Origin: Alkalihalobacillus pseudalcaliphilus
GTDB lineage: Bacteria > Bacillota > Bacilli > Bacillales > Bacillaceae_D
Length of the DNA stretch: 64,000 nt
Reading direction: 5' to 3'
Assembly (NCBI RefSeq): GCF_028610675.1
Contig: NZ_JAQQWS010000004.1
Span: 284,755 to 348,754 of the forward strand
Shown piece by piece: positions 53,500-61,192 of the stretch. Within the stretch, counting starts at the first letter, position 1, and the number at the start of each line of letters is the position of its first letter. Under the pieces are notes generated by a model that searched no databases, had not been told where the DNA came from, and worked only from the letters and a program-made list of their open reading frames with translations. A program made the position numbers and the translations under genes.

Positions 53500-53727
53500 A
53501 TGTACATAACGTTACAAGAGCTTGCTGATTATTTAGGGGTTAGCGAGAAATACTTGTTTGAAAAAATTCAAAATGGACAAGTCCAAGCCGTCTTTGATGG
53601 TAAGCAATATCTGTTAAATAAGAAGCAATTTATTTGGCACAAAGAGCAGTTGGATTTAAAAAGAAAGCAAGTGTTAGCGGAGCTAGAGGAGATCCCTGAA
53701 GATTGGGATGCGAAGGATGAGGATTGA
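53500..53727 (+). CDS. Small MerR/excisionase-like helix-turn-helix protein, 75 aa
   Basis: MYITLQELADYLGVSEKYLF is a typical HTH_17/excisionase start, followed by QNGQVQAVFDGKQYLLNKKQF (wing, in part) and an acidic helical tail. It begins 17 bp after the hemolysin III gene and ends 29 bp before the DUF4015 gene, so it sits in the same unit. There is no integrase nearby, so it is more likely a small regulator than a phage excisionase. Confidence 0.8.
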   Translation: MYITLQELADYLGVSEKYLFEKIQNGQVQAVFDGKQYLLNKKQFIWHKEQLDLKRKQVLAELEEIPEDWDAKDED

Positions 53728-53755
53728 GCAAAACATACAAAAAAGGCGTGATAAA

Positions 53756-55024
53756 ATGGGGAAGAAGTTTTTTCTAAGTCTTGTCATTATGTTAGGAATG
53801 CTAGCTATACCAGCATTTGTTATGGCTGAAGGTGAAGAGGAAAGTGAAAGTGAACCCGCTCAGTCAGAAGAGGAGAATGAAGAGGTTCAACAAGATGCGA
53901 CAGATAATAGCTTCGCATTGAATCATTCGTTTGCGACACAAGCAAGAGCGTTACTACAGGTACCTGAAGTACTTGCGCGATTTACAAATCAACCGAGTTA
54001 TCAATTTGAATATCCAGAGGACGGTGTACGGGGCATTTATGTAACCGCACATTCTGCAGGAGGAGCAAGGTTTGATTCACTAGTAGATTTAATTAATACC
54101 ACTGATTTAAACTCGATGGTTATCGATATTAAAGAAGATCATGGCTATTTGACTTACCACCCTGAAGCAGATTCCGATTATACAGATATTGCGAAAAACT
54201 ATATTAGTGATATTGAAGGGTTGATGGAACGTCTCGAAGAAGAAGAGATTTATCCAATTGCTCGTATTGTTGTTTTCAAAGATTCTGTCCTAGCAGAGAA
54301 TAAGCCAGAATGGTCATTTATGGATGGAAATAAAGTATGGAAGAATAATCGAAATGAAGCATTTGTGAACCCATTCTTAGAAGAGGTATGGGAATACAAT
54401 GTAGATATTGCAGAAAAAGCAGCTAAACTAGGTTTTAAAGAGATTCAATTTGATTATGTTCGTTTCCCTGAAGGGTTTGAACGGATGTTTGACCAGCTAG
54501 ATTATGACGGTGGCGATTATTGGAGTGGTGAAGGAGATGACACCGAAAAAAGAGTAGCAGCCGTAACGGACTTTGTGGCTTATGCAAGGGACAGGCTAGC
54601 TTCATATGATGTCGATGTTTCGGTTGATATTTTTGGTTATGCTGCAACGATTTCAGAGGCACCAGGTATCGGACAGAACTTTTCTAAGATCTCAGAAAAT
54701 GTCGATGTCATTTCTTCGATGATTTATCCAAGTCATTGGACCCCATATTTTGGCATTGATAAGCCAGATACGCAGCCATATGAATTAACAAAAGCCTACG
54801 CAGAAGTCGAAAATGAAGTACTAGGAGCTTTAGATGAGCCTCCTGTCTCTAGACCTTGGATTCAAGACTTCACAGCAAGCTGGTTAGGGGCAGGGAATTA
54901 TATCCCTTATGGTGTCGAGGAAGTAGAGGCGCAAATTAGAGCTTTAAATGAAGCGGGTATAGAAGAATTCTTGCTCTGGAATGCAGGGAATACCTACACA
55001 AAAGGTGTCGATTATAAGCCTTAA
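53756..55024 (+). CDS. Secreted DUF4015 putative glycoside hydrolase
   Basis: 422 aa from ATG 53756 (AAAGGCGTGAT); an in-frame ATG at 53708 overlaps the previous gene. Signal peptide 1-22 ending in FVMA, an acidic linker (about 24-60), then a TIM-barrel-like DUF4015 domain: RGIYVTAHSAGG near 92, LNSMVIDIKEDHGYLTY near 120, IARIVVFKDS near 168, EIQFDYVRFPEG near 240, DVSVDIFGYAA near 285 and YPSHWTPYFG near 325. The D and E residues in FDYVRFPEG are likely catalytic. Polysaccharide target unknown. Confidence 0.88.
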   Translation: MGKKFFLSLVIMLGMLAIPAFVMAEGEEESESEPAQSEEENEEVQQDATDNSFALNHSFATQARALLQVPEVLARFTNQPSYQFEYPEDGVRGIYVTAHSAGGARFDSLVDLINTTDLNSMVIDIKEDHGYLTYHPEADSDYTDIAKNYISDIEGLMERLEEEEIYPIARIVVFKDSVLAENKPEWSFMDGNKVWKNNRNEAFVNPFLEEVWEYNVDIAEKAAKLGFKEIQFDYVRFPEGFERMFDQLDYDGGDYWSGEGDDTEKRVAAVTDFVAYARDRLASYDVDVSVDIFGYAATISEAPGIGQNFSKISENVDVISSMIYPSHWTPYFGIDKPDTQPYELTKAYAEVENEVLGALDEPPVSRPWIQDFTASWLGAGNYIPYGVEEVEAQIRALNEAGIEEFLLWNAGNTYTKGVDYKP

Positions 55025-55046
55025 TGAATAACGATTTATATCGATA

Positions 55047-55073
55047 AACCACCCGGATGACGGGTGGTTTTTT
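55047..55073 (+). terminator. Terminator of the DUF4015 gene
   Basis: AACCACCCG pairs perfectly with CGGGTGGTT around GATGA, then T5. Confidence 0.88.
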
Positions 55074-55254
55074 GGCTGATGAGGATGAGTGTTTAAGGCA
55101 AGTACAAAAATAGCCACATAAAGAGTTCGCTCGCGGAAAGTAGAATTCCGCATACTACGATAAAGTAACTTTTATATAAAACGCCCATGGCCGGCTGTCG
55201 CTCCGCCACCAACAAAGATGAAAGTCAGTTATCGCCAACTTAAGGTATATAAAG

Positions 55255-56022
55255 GTTTGTGCAGATACGGAGGGGAAACCTTGGAGTAACTGCACAAAGA
55301 GAGGGTTAATGTGCAGATACGGAGGCCAAACCTTGAAGTATCTGCACAAAGAGGCGATTAATGTGCAGATACAGAGGTCAAACCTTGAAGTATCTGCACA
55401 AAGAAGGGGTTAATGTACAGATACAGAGCTCAAACCTTGAAGTATCTGCACAAAGAGGCGGTTAATGTGCAGATACGGAGGCGAAACCTTGAAGTATCTG
55501 CACAAAGAGGCGGTTAATGTGCAGATACAGAGGTCAAACCTTGAAGTATCTGCACAAAGAGGCGGTTAATGTGCAGATACAGAGGTCAAACCTTGAAGTA
55601 TCTGCACAAAGANNNNNNNNNNNNNNNNNNNNNNNNNNNNNNNNNNNNNNNNNNNNNNNNNNNNNNNNNNNNNNNNNNNNNNNNNNNNNNNNNNNNNNNN
55701 NNNNNNNNNNNNGGCGGTTAATGTGAAGATACGGAGGCCAAACCTTGAAGTATCTGTACAAAAAAGGGGTTAATGTGAAGATACGGAGGTCAAACCTTGA
55801 AGTATCTGCACAAAGAGGCGGTTAATGTGAAGATACGGAGGCCAAACCTTGAAGTATCTGCACAAAGAGGCGGTTAATGTGAAGATACGGAGGTCAAACC
55901 TTGAAGTATCTGTACAAAAAAGGGGTTAATGTGAAGATACGGAGGCCAAACCTTGAAGTATCTGTACAAAAAAGGGGTTAATGTACAGATACGGAGGGGA
56001 AACCTTGAAGTATCTGTACAAA
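55255..56022 (+). repeat. Tandem 52-bp hairpin units
   Basis: Unit period is 52 bp on both sides of the gap (starts 55261, 55313, 55365, 55417 ... and 55725, 55777, 55829, 55881, 55933, 55985). Each unit has arms TGTGCAGATAC and GTATCTGCACA around GGAGG-CAAACCTTGAA, then AAAGAGGCGGTTAA. The last unit has TGTACAGATAC/GTATCTGTACA, a compensated change. Seven units lie left and six right of the gap. Confidence 0.9.
55613..55712. other. Assembly gap, 100 N
   Basis: Exactly 100 N inside the 52-bp tandem array. The round length suggests a placeholder, so the number of units is unknown. Confidence 0.99.
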
Positions 56023-56230
56023 GGCCATTCTTCGTGGATAGTGACTACTTTTTAAACAGTGGGTAAGATTACATTCAGCGCCACGTGATTGTCTCGGAGC
56101 ATGAATTTCGGGAGCGATAAGTAAACCTCCGCACAAGAGTATCAGCACTAACTTTCATATAAAAAACATGTTTATAATTCTCAGTTTGAGGAATATAAAT
56201 AATATGAAGTTTAATGGAGGCTAAAAATAA

Positions 56231-56809
56231 ATGGATTGGTATGAAAAATTAAATCAGTATTTTCCGATTGAAGAAATGAAATCAAAACAGCATTTAGACA
56301 TCCTACTAAAGGAAAAATCAGAAATTTATCACAAAGACGAAGGACCTCACCATGTACTTATGTATGTGGAAACAAATGATTTTGTTTTTGTCGATTATTT
56401 GTTTGTATCAAAAGAAGCAAGAGGTCAAGGACTAGGTAAAAAACTTTTGAACAAGCTAAAAGATAAAGACAAACCAATTATCCTAGAAGTTGAGCCAGTT
56501 GATTATGAAGATACAGATACTCAAAAAAGACAAAAATTTTATAATCGCGAAGGATTTCAACACGCGAAATCGATAGGCTATAAGCGCAGATCATTAGCAA
56601 CAAATGAAATTAACGAATTAGAAATTTTATATTGGGCTCCTAATGATGAAACAGAAGAGACAATTTTTGAACAAATGAAACATACGTATGAACATGTCCA
56701 TACGTATAAAGATGTCGAAATTTATGGAACAGCTTATCAACCTACCGATGAAGTTTTATCGTATAATGAGGAAGAAGCAGCTAAAAGCGATCCGCTACAG
56801 CCTTCTTAA
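56231..56809 (+). CDS. yjbC: GNAT family acetyltransferase YjbC
   Basis: 192 aa, the same size as B. subtilis YjbC. LFVSKEARGQGLGKKLLNKL near residue 58 is a textbook acetyl-CoA loop; QKFYNREGFQHAK near residue 100 is motif B. Site GGAGG. It precedes spx as in B. subtilis, where yjbC and spx are co-transcribed and respond to stress. Here a 49-aa ORF, a terminator and a repeat lie between the two, so co-transcription is doubtful. Confidence 0.9.
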   Translation: MDWYEKLNQYFPIEEMKSKQHLDILLKEKSEIYHKDEGPHHVLMYVETNDFVFVDYLFVSKEARGQGLGKKLLNKLKDKDKPIILEVEPVDYEDTDTQKRQKFYNREGFQHAKSIGYKRRSLATNEINELEILYWAPNDETEETIFEQMKHTYEHVHTYKDVEIYGTAYQPTDEVLSYNEEEAAKSDPLQPS

Positions 56810-56814
56810 CTTCT

Positions 56815-56839
56815 CAAGAAAACAGGTACAATTTTCTTG
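56815..56839 (+). terminator. Weak stem-loop after yjbC
   Basis: CAAGAAAA pairs with TTTTCTTG; little T run follows. Confidence 0.4.
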
Positions 56840-56876
56840 TTAGCTGCTACTTTCAAGTGATGGAAGGGTGGTATAA

Positions 56877-57026
56877 ATGAGAAGGAAAGACAAAGAAAAA
56901 AGAAGAAAACAAAAGAATAAATTACTCAAAGAATTATGGAAAAAGAACCTCAACGATTTAAAAGGCAAAGTAAAAGGAAATTCACCAGTAACACAATCTA
57001 GAAAGAACATTAAAATTATTGCATAA
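56877..57026 (+). CDS. Small very basic protein, 49 aa
   Basis: MRRKDKEKRRKQKNKLLKEL and onwards, about 20 Lys/Arg in 49 residues, helical at the N-terminus. Site GGAAGGGTGG. A terminator follows. Charge suggests nucleic-acid binding, but A-rich DNA can give such ORFs by chance. Confidence 0.5.
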   Translation: MRRKDKEKRRKQKNKLLKELWKKNLNDLKGKVKGNSPVTQSRKNIKIIA

Positions 57027-57032
57027 AGTATG

Positions 57033-57069
57033 AGCATTCGTAGATGTTTTTAACTACGGGTGCTTTTTT
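57033..57069 (+). terminator. Terminator after the basic 49-aa ORF
   Basis: AGCA-TTCGTAG pairs with CTACGGG-TGCT (G-U at two places), followed by T6. Confidence 0.7.
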
Positions 57070-57084
57070 CATATGGTCCAAGAT

Positions 57085-57336
57085 AACCACATGAATACAA
57101 AAATTGCATGGCGAAGCCCCCATTCAGTTCGCCACCAACAAACATGAAAGTGTGGTTTTGCTCTTTAACTGGTGGCTTTTCATTCATAAACGGTTTTGAT
57201 TCAGCACACCGCACAACCAGCCACCACCAACTAAAAAAATGTATAGTATTCCATCAGGATTAGTATCCAAAAACAAAGACGGAAAGGTCAAGTTAACTAG
57301 AGAAATGAGCACCACCCATTTAACTTTCACATAAAA
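57085..57336 (+). repeat. Degenerate dispersed repeat (copy I)
   Basis: TTCGCCACCAACAAACATGA plus AAGT is the left block; ATTTAACTTTCACATAAAA ends it on the right. The interior is diverged. The following 57337-57652 is the spx upstream region with a TATAAT at about 57481-57486 and A/T-rich sequence. Confidence 0.6.
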
Positions 57337-57652
57337 TGAAACCTAATTAAACTTAACTACGTATATATAAATAGAACATTAATGAGGCTGTAATTATGAA
57401 AAAGTTGTGGATAAAATAAGTAAATCCTCACATAAAGAAAAAAACTTTCTAAACATATATGTATGGAAAGCGATTTTTTTGTATAATAGGTTTATAAAGA
57501 AAAAACATTGGGTACATCTATTATAGGCTTATCAGTAAAAGTATAGGTAAATTAAAACTATACATAGATTGATTAAATATGATATGAAGCCCAAATAAAA
57601 AGATAGGGTTCGTTTATTATAGATCTCATATTTGGAAGGAGAGGTCCACCAG

Positions 57653-58048
57653 ATGGTTACTTTATTAACATCCCCTAGTTGTACTTCTTGTAGAAAAGCA
57701 AAAGCTTGGTTAGAGGACAATAACATTCCGTTTGAAGAAAGAAATATCTTCTCAGCACCTTTATCGGTAGAAGAAGTGAAACAAGTTGTAAGAATGACGG
57801 AGGACGGAACGGACGAGATTATTTCCGCACGTTCCAAAGTTTTTCAAGATTTAAATGTTGAAGTGGAAGCATTACCACTACAAACATTATTTAAAATTAT
57901 TAGTGAGAACCCTGGCTTGTTAAGACGCCCAATCATTTTTGATGAAAAACGTTTACAAGTTGGATATAACGAAGCTGAGATTCGTCGTTTTCTCCCTAGA
58001 AAAGTTCGTACCTTTCACTTACAAGAAGCGCAGAAGCTTGTTAATTAA
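57653..58048 (+). CDS. spx: Global regulator Spx
   Basis: 131 aa from ATG 57653 (site GGAAGGAGAGG); an earlier frame opening at 57632 has no support. ArsC-like fold with redox switch CTSC (SPSCTSCRKAKAW) at residue 10, TEDGTDEIISARSKVF near residue 53, PGLLRRPIIFDEKRLQVGYN near 88. Conserved Arg in LLRRP. It binds the RNA polymerase alpha CTD and governs the response to disulfide stress; ClpXP degrades it. Nearly identical to B. subtilis Spx as remembered. Confidence 0.97.
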   Translation: MVTLLTSPSCTSCRKAKAWLEDNNIPFEERNIFSAPLSVEEVKQVVRMTEDGTDEIISARSKVFQDLNVEVEALPLQTLFKIISENPGLLRRPIIFDEKRLQVGYNEAEIRRFLPRKVRTFHLQEAQKLVN

Positions 58049-58063
58049 TTTATAAATATAGCT

Positions 58064-58098
58064 AAAAAGAATGGAACTTTGACTCTTCCATTCTTTTT
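58064..58098. terminator. Bidirectional terminator between spx and yjbE
   Basis: AAAAAGAATGGAA pairs perfectly with TTCCATTCTTTTT. Confidence 0.88.
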
Positions 58099-58104
58099 AC
58101 TGTT

Positions 58105-58794
58105 TTAAGAGAGCGGCGGATATCTTTTTACAGTATAGATACTTTTATTTTTAATTTGATAACCAATATAGAGAATGCCGACTATTAAAGCTATTTGGAA
58201 GAGCGCTTTAAAGATGGGCCAATTGATGAACAGTGGTGCAAGCATTGGTTCGTGAATAATCATTTTAGAGGCTGTAAACGCCAAAATGCCAGCCCCGATA
58301 TAAATCACTTGCGGGAAGCGATCGAATATATATAAAATAACTTTGCTTCCGAAAATAATGATAGGGACAGAAATGATTAATCCAAGTATAACTAACAGCT
58401 GGTTTCCGTGAGCTGCACCGGCAACGGCAATAACATTGTCAAACCCCATGATAAAGTCAGCGATTAATATTGCTTTGATGGCCGAAAAAAGCGTCGTAGA
58501 TTGCCGATTGATCGCATGTTGGTGATCGTCATTTGTTAACAGTTGTAAAGCAATATAGGTTAATAAGCCACCGCCTAAGGCTAGAAGGAATGGAACGCTA
58601 AGTAAGTGAACGGCAATGAGTGTTAGACCCATTCTCATTATTATGGCAAGCGTTATTCCAAGTACCATTGCTTTATTACGTAGTTCTACAGGTAAATTTC
58701 GGCAGGCGAGTGCCACGACTATGGCATTGTCGCCACCTAAAATAATATCGATTCCGATTATGGTGAGTAAAGCAATGAAAATTTCCATATCCAT
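58105..58794 (-). CDS. yjbE: TerC family membrane protein YjbE
   Basis: 229 aa, about seven helices. The two TerC acidic motifs are ILGGDNAIVVALA near residue 18 and FIMGFDNVIAVAG near residue 116, which carry conserved Asp in membrane regions. Family members export metals such as Mn. B. subtilis yjbE sits between spx and mecA, also reversed to the neighbours. Start ATG follows AGGTGGA. No Mn riboswitch was seen upstream. Confidence 0.9.
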   Translation of the reverse strand: MDMEIFIALLTIIGIDIILGGDNAIVVALACRNLPVELRNKAMVLGITLAIIMRMGLTLIAVHLLSVPFLLALGGGLLTYIALQLLTNDDHQHAINRQSTTLFSAIKAILIADFIMGFDNVIAVAGAAHGNQLLVILGLIISVPIIIFGSKVILYIFDRFPQVIYIGAGILAFTASKMIIHEPMLAPLFINWPIFKALFQIALIVGILYIGYQIKNKSIYTVKRYPPLS

Positions 58795-59143
58795 AAAGTA
58801 TCCACCTTTACTTACAAGTTAATTGAATTGAACGTATTCCGAAGTTAACTATTTTTGAATGGCTGTCAACTATTCCTTTAGAGAATAATTCTCTCAAATG
58901 CTTGTCTTTTATTAACTTATATTGAAAGATTAATGGAATTATGATAACAATACAGATAATAACTTTTTTAAAATTCATTATCATTTGCTTTTCTTTTCTT
59001 CTCGTTTTATCATAATATAAAGAGATCGCCTCTACCCTTTATTTGATGAAACAATCGTGAGGTTATAGATGGCTTTTATAGGGTATAGGTTTAAAGGTTA
59101 TGTAGATAGTTAGTTTTACTTTTTGATAGGAGGGGGAGCGAAC
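58795..59143. other. Divergent promoter region yjbE / mecA
   Basis: AT-rich 349 bp. It contains the strong mecA site AGGAGGGGG and, on the minus strand, a TGATAATGAATTTT sequence that matches only half of a Fur-type box. Nothing else recognised. Confidence 0.4.
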
Positions 59144-59779
59144 ATGGAGATTGAGCGCGTAAATGAATCAACAATCAAGTTTTTTATTACGTATAACGAT
59201 ATTGAAGATCGGGGATTTGACCGTGACGAAATATGGTATAATCGCGAACGTGGTGAAGAGCTCTTCTTTGAGATGATGAATGAAGTCAATGAACGAGATG
59301 AATTCATGCTAGAAGGTCCGTTATGGATCCAAGTTCATGCTTTAGATAAAGGATTAGAAATTGTTGTAACTCGTGGCCAGGTTAGTGATGGGCATGTTAA
59401 ATTAGAAATACCTGTCACCCAAGAGGAAAAGGATTCTGAAGAAGATTTGGTTAAGGACCAAGACTTAGATGAGTTAGAAGAGCCCGAACTGATGGAAGTT
59501 GTCATTGGTTTTTCAGACCTTGAGGATGTAATTTCGTTAAGTAAAAGCTTCTCAGATGACGAAGTGGAGAATGACTTATATTACTTCGAGGGAACGTATT
59601 ATTTACATGTGATCTTCCGATATGAGCATTATACCGAAGACGAGCAGGATGACCGTTTGAGTCAAATGCTTGAATATGGTTATGAATCAGATATATCTAT
59701 ACACCGTGTCAAAGAATACGGTAAAGAAATTATGTTACAGCATGCTTTGAAACAATTTCGACAAACTTTCTCATCTTAA
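59144..59779 (+). CDS. mecA: Adaptor protein MecA
   Basis: 211 aa from ATG 59144. N-terminal MEIERVNESTIKFFITYNDI is the substrate-binding domain start; a highly acidic linker (about 90-120) leads to the C-terminal ClpC-binding domain (FSDLEDVISLSKSF near residue 127, then YYLHVIF). MecA delivers ComK to ClpCP and so restrains competence. B. subtilis order yjbE-mecA-coiA is kept. Terminator at 59792. Confidence 0.95.
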   Translation: MEIERVNESTIKFFITYNDIEDRGFDRDEIWYNRERGEELFFEMMNEVNERDEFMLEGPLWIQVHALDKGLEIVVTRGQVSDGHVKLEIPVTQEEKDSEEDLVKDQDLDELEEPELMEVVIGFSDLEDVISLSKSFSDDEVENDLYYFEGTYYLHVIFRYEHYTEDEQDDRLSQMLEYGYESDISIHRVKEYGKEIMLQHALKQFRQTFSS

Positions 59780-59791
59780 GAAAGAATGATG

Positions 59792-59838
59792 CCTCCAAGT
59801 TATGTATGTTAGAGTTAATGACTTGGAGGTTATTTTTT
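59792..59838 (+). terminator. Terminator of mecA
   Basis: CCTCCAAGT pairs with ACTTGGAGG across about 20 bases, then T-rich sequence. Confidence 0.75.
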
Positions 59839-59865
59839 TAAATAAAAAAACTGAATATTTGATTA

Positions 59866-61098
59866 ATGGAGGTGTTCATACTGCTAACGGCAAAAATCAA
59901 ATCGGATATTACGATTTCACTGATCGAACCATGGAGTAAAAAGGAATTACTGACACTAAGGGAAAAAACCAACTTTTTTTGTCCTGCATGCCAAGGGGAA
60001 TTGGTGATGAAATTAGGTGATAAGAAAATATGGCATTTTGCTCATAAGTCTAATCAATCCTGTTTCGTTGAAATGGAACGAGAAACCAAGTATCATTTAC
60101 AAGGCAAAAAGTTGCTGTACCAATGGTTTAAGCATCAAAATATCCAAGTTGCCTTAGAGGTTTATTTGCCGTTTATTAGGCAAAGACCCGATTTGTTAGT
60201 GAAGGTCAATCAAAAGGTATACGCCATTGAATTCCAATGCTCCTCGCTCTCACTGGCGTCAATTAGAAAAAGAAATGCCGGTTATCGCCAAATTGGCATT
60301 ACACCGATATGGATTTTAGGTGGTCACCAGTTACGAAGAAAAAATGCTACGACATTTAACATTCAAGCTCCTTTTTGGGAGATGATGCTCCCACAGGAAG
60401 AAAACAAACGTCTAAAACTCCTTTATTATTGCCCCGAAAATCAAAAGTTTAGCTTCTTAAATCATATTCAACCAATCAGTGCCACACAAGCCCACGCTCA
60501 TTTACAAGAAGTCGGAGAATTATATTCCACGTATTATACACTTATAACAGAAAATCAAATTCCTTCTAATGCCTATACAAATTGGAATCGTCTCAGAAAA
60601 AAATGGCGTACACAGCCACCACCTGAATTTCCTGCTAAAAAGGACTATACTTTGCTTCAAATTTTGTATCGAAACCATTTGTCGTTATCCACATTTCCGC
60701 TAGAGGCAGGTTGGCCAACCGCTTATTATTTTCAAATAGAAAGTTCCCCACTCATTTGGCAAACATCCCTATTATTAGAATGCCTTATGCATCAACCAAA
60801 GCGTAAACCGATTCATTTTCAAGTACTCTCCACCTGGTTGTTATCTTTTCTCCATACAAATAAGATCGCTTGTCGATACGATTCCGATACTTTAACTGAA
60901 AAGGCGTTAGAATTTTATTTAAATTGGCTTTGTGAGTTGAATGTCTTGAGGCGTGCAGAGAATTCTGTTAATATTTTTCTAAGACTTCGAAATTATACGC
61001 AAATAGAAAGTGTTGAGCAAGCATTAAAATCAGATGAAGAAATGACGGAATCTTTTATCAATTATGAACGCAAAAATAGTAAGAAAGTTCTGTTTTAA
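59866..61098 (+). CDS. coiA: Competence protein CoiA
   Basis: Up to 410 aa. N-terminal zinc-ribbon-like FFCPACQGELVMK ... HFAHKSNQSC near residue 35, then a nuclease-like domain with RPDLLVKVNQKVYAIEFQCS near residue 107 (PD-ExK arrangement). CoiA is needed after DNA uptake for recombination during transformation. The start is uncertain: ATG 59866 has no ribosome binding site, whereas GGAGGTG (59868-59874) would serve a CTG at 59881, giving the CoiA-like start (M)LTAKIK. Coordinates given are the outer limit. Confidence 0.85.
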   Translation: MEVFILLTAKIKSDITISLIEPWSKKELLTLREKTNFFCPACQGELVMKLGDKKIWHFAHKSNQSCFVEMERETKYHLQGKKLLYQWFKHQNIQVALEVYLPFIRQRPDLLVKVNQKVYAIEFQCSSLSLASIRKRNAGYRQIGITPIWILGGHQLRRKNATTFNIQAPFWEMMLPQEENKRLKLLYYCPENQKFSFLNHIQPISATQAHAHLQEVGELYSTYYTLITENQIPSNAYTNWNRLRKKWRTQPPPEFPAKKDYTLLQILYRNHLSLSTFPLEAGWPTAYYFQIESSPLIWQTSLLLECLMHQPKRKPIHFQVLSTWLLSFLHTNKIACRYDSDTLTEKALEFYLNWLCELNVLRRAENSVNIFLRLRNYTQIESVEQALKSDEEMTESFINYERKNSKKVLF

Positions 61099-61192
61099 AA
61101 AGGTTTTAGCATATTCTGAGCGAAATAAAAGGTGAGAAGTCTAATAGCGTGTTTGATTATGGTTAATACTATTACTATGGAGGTGCCACTAT

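Larger units (their letters stand above)
55163..56165 (+). repeat. Dispersed repeat with expanded hairpin array (copy H)
   Basis: Left: AGTAACTTTTATATAAAA and CCACCAACAAAGATGAAAGT; then the TATCGCCAACTTAAGGTATA block, at least thirteen 52-bp hairpin units (55255-56022, interrupted by a gap), a spacer, and right end CACTAACTTTCATATAAAA. It fills the 1.2-kb interval 55074-56230, which holds no gene. Confidence 0.85.

Noticed and set aside
53500..53727. Prophage excisionase
   Set aside because: The helix-turn-helix is excisionase-like, but no integrase, att site or phage genes are nearby.
55155..55349. Cys/His-containing ORFs such as MCRYFKVWPPYLHI
   Set aside because: Translation of the 52-bp repeat; the period is not a multiple of three, so the frame is not kept between units.
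55255..56022. CRISPR array
   Set aside because: Units are contiguous 52-bp tandem copies without unique spacers, and no cas genes are in the window.
56870..56882. T-box-like AGGGTGGT sequence
   Set aside because: It is simply the ribosome binding site of the 49-aa ORF; no leader stems or tRNA-synthetase gene follow.
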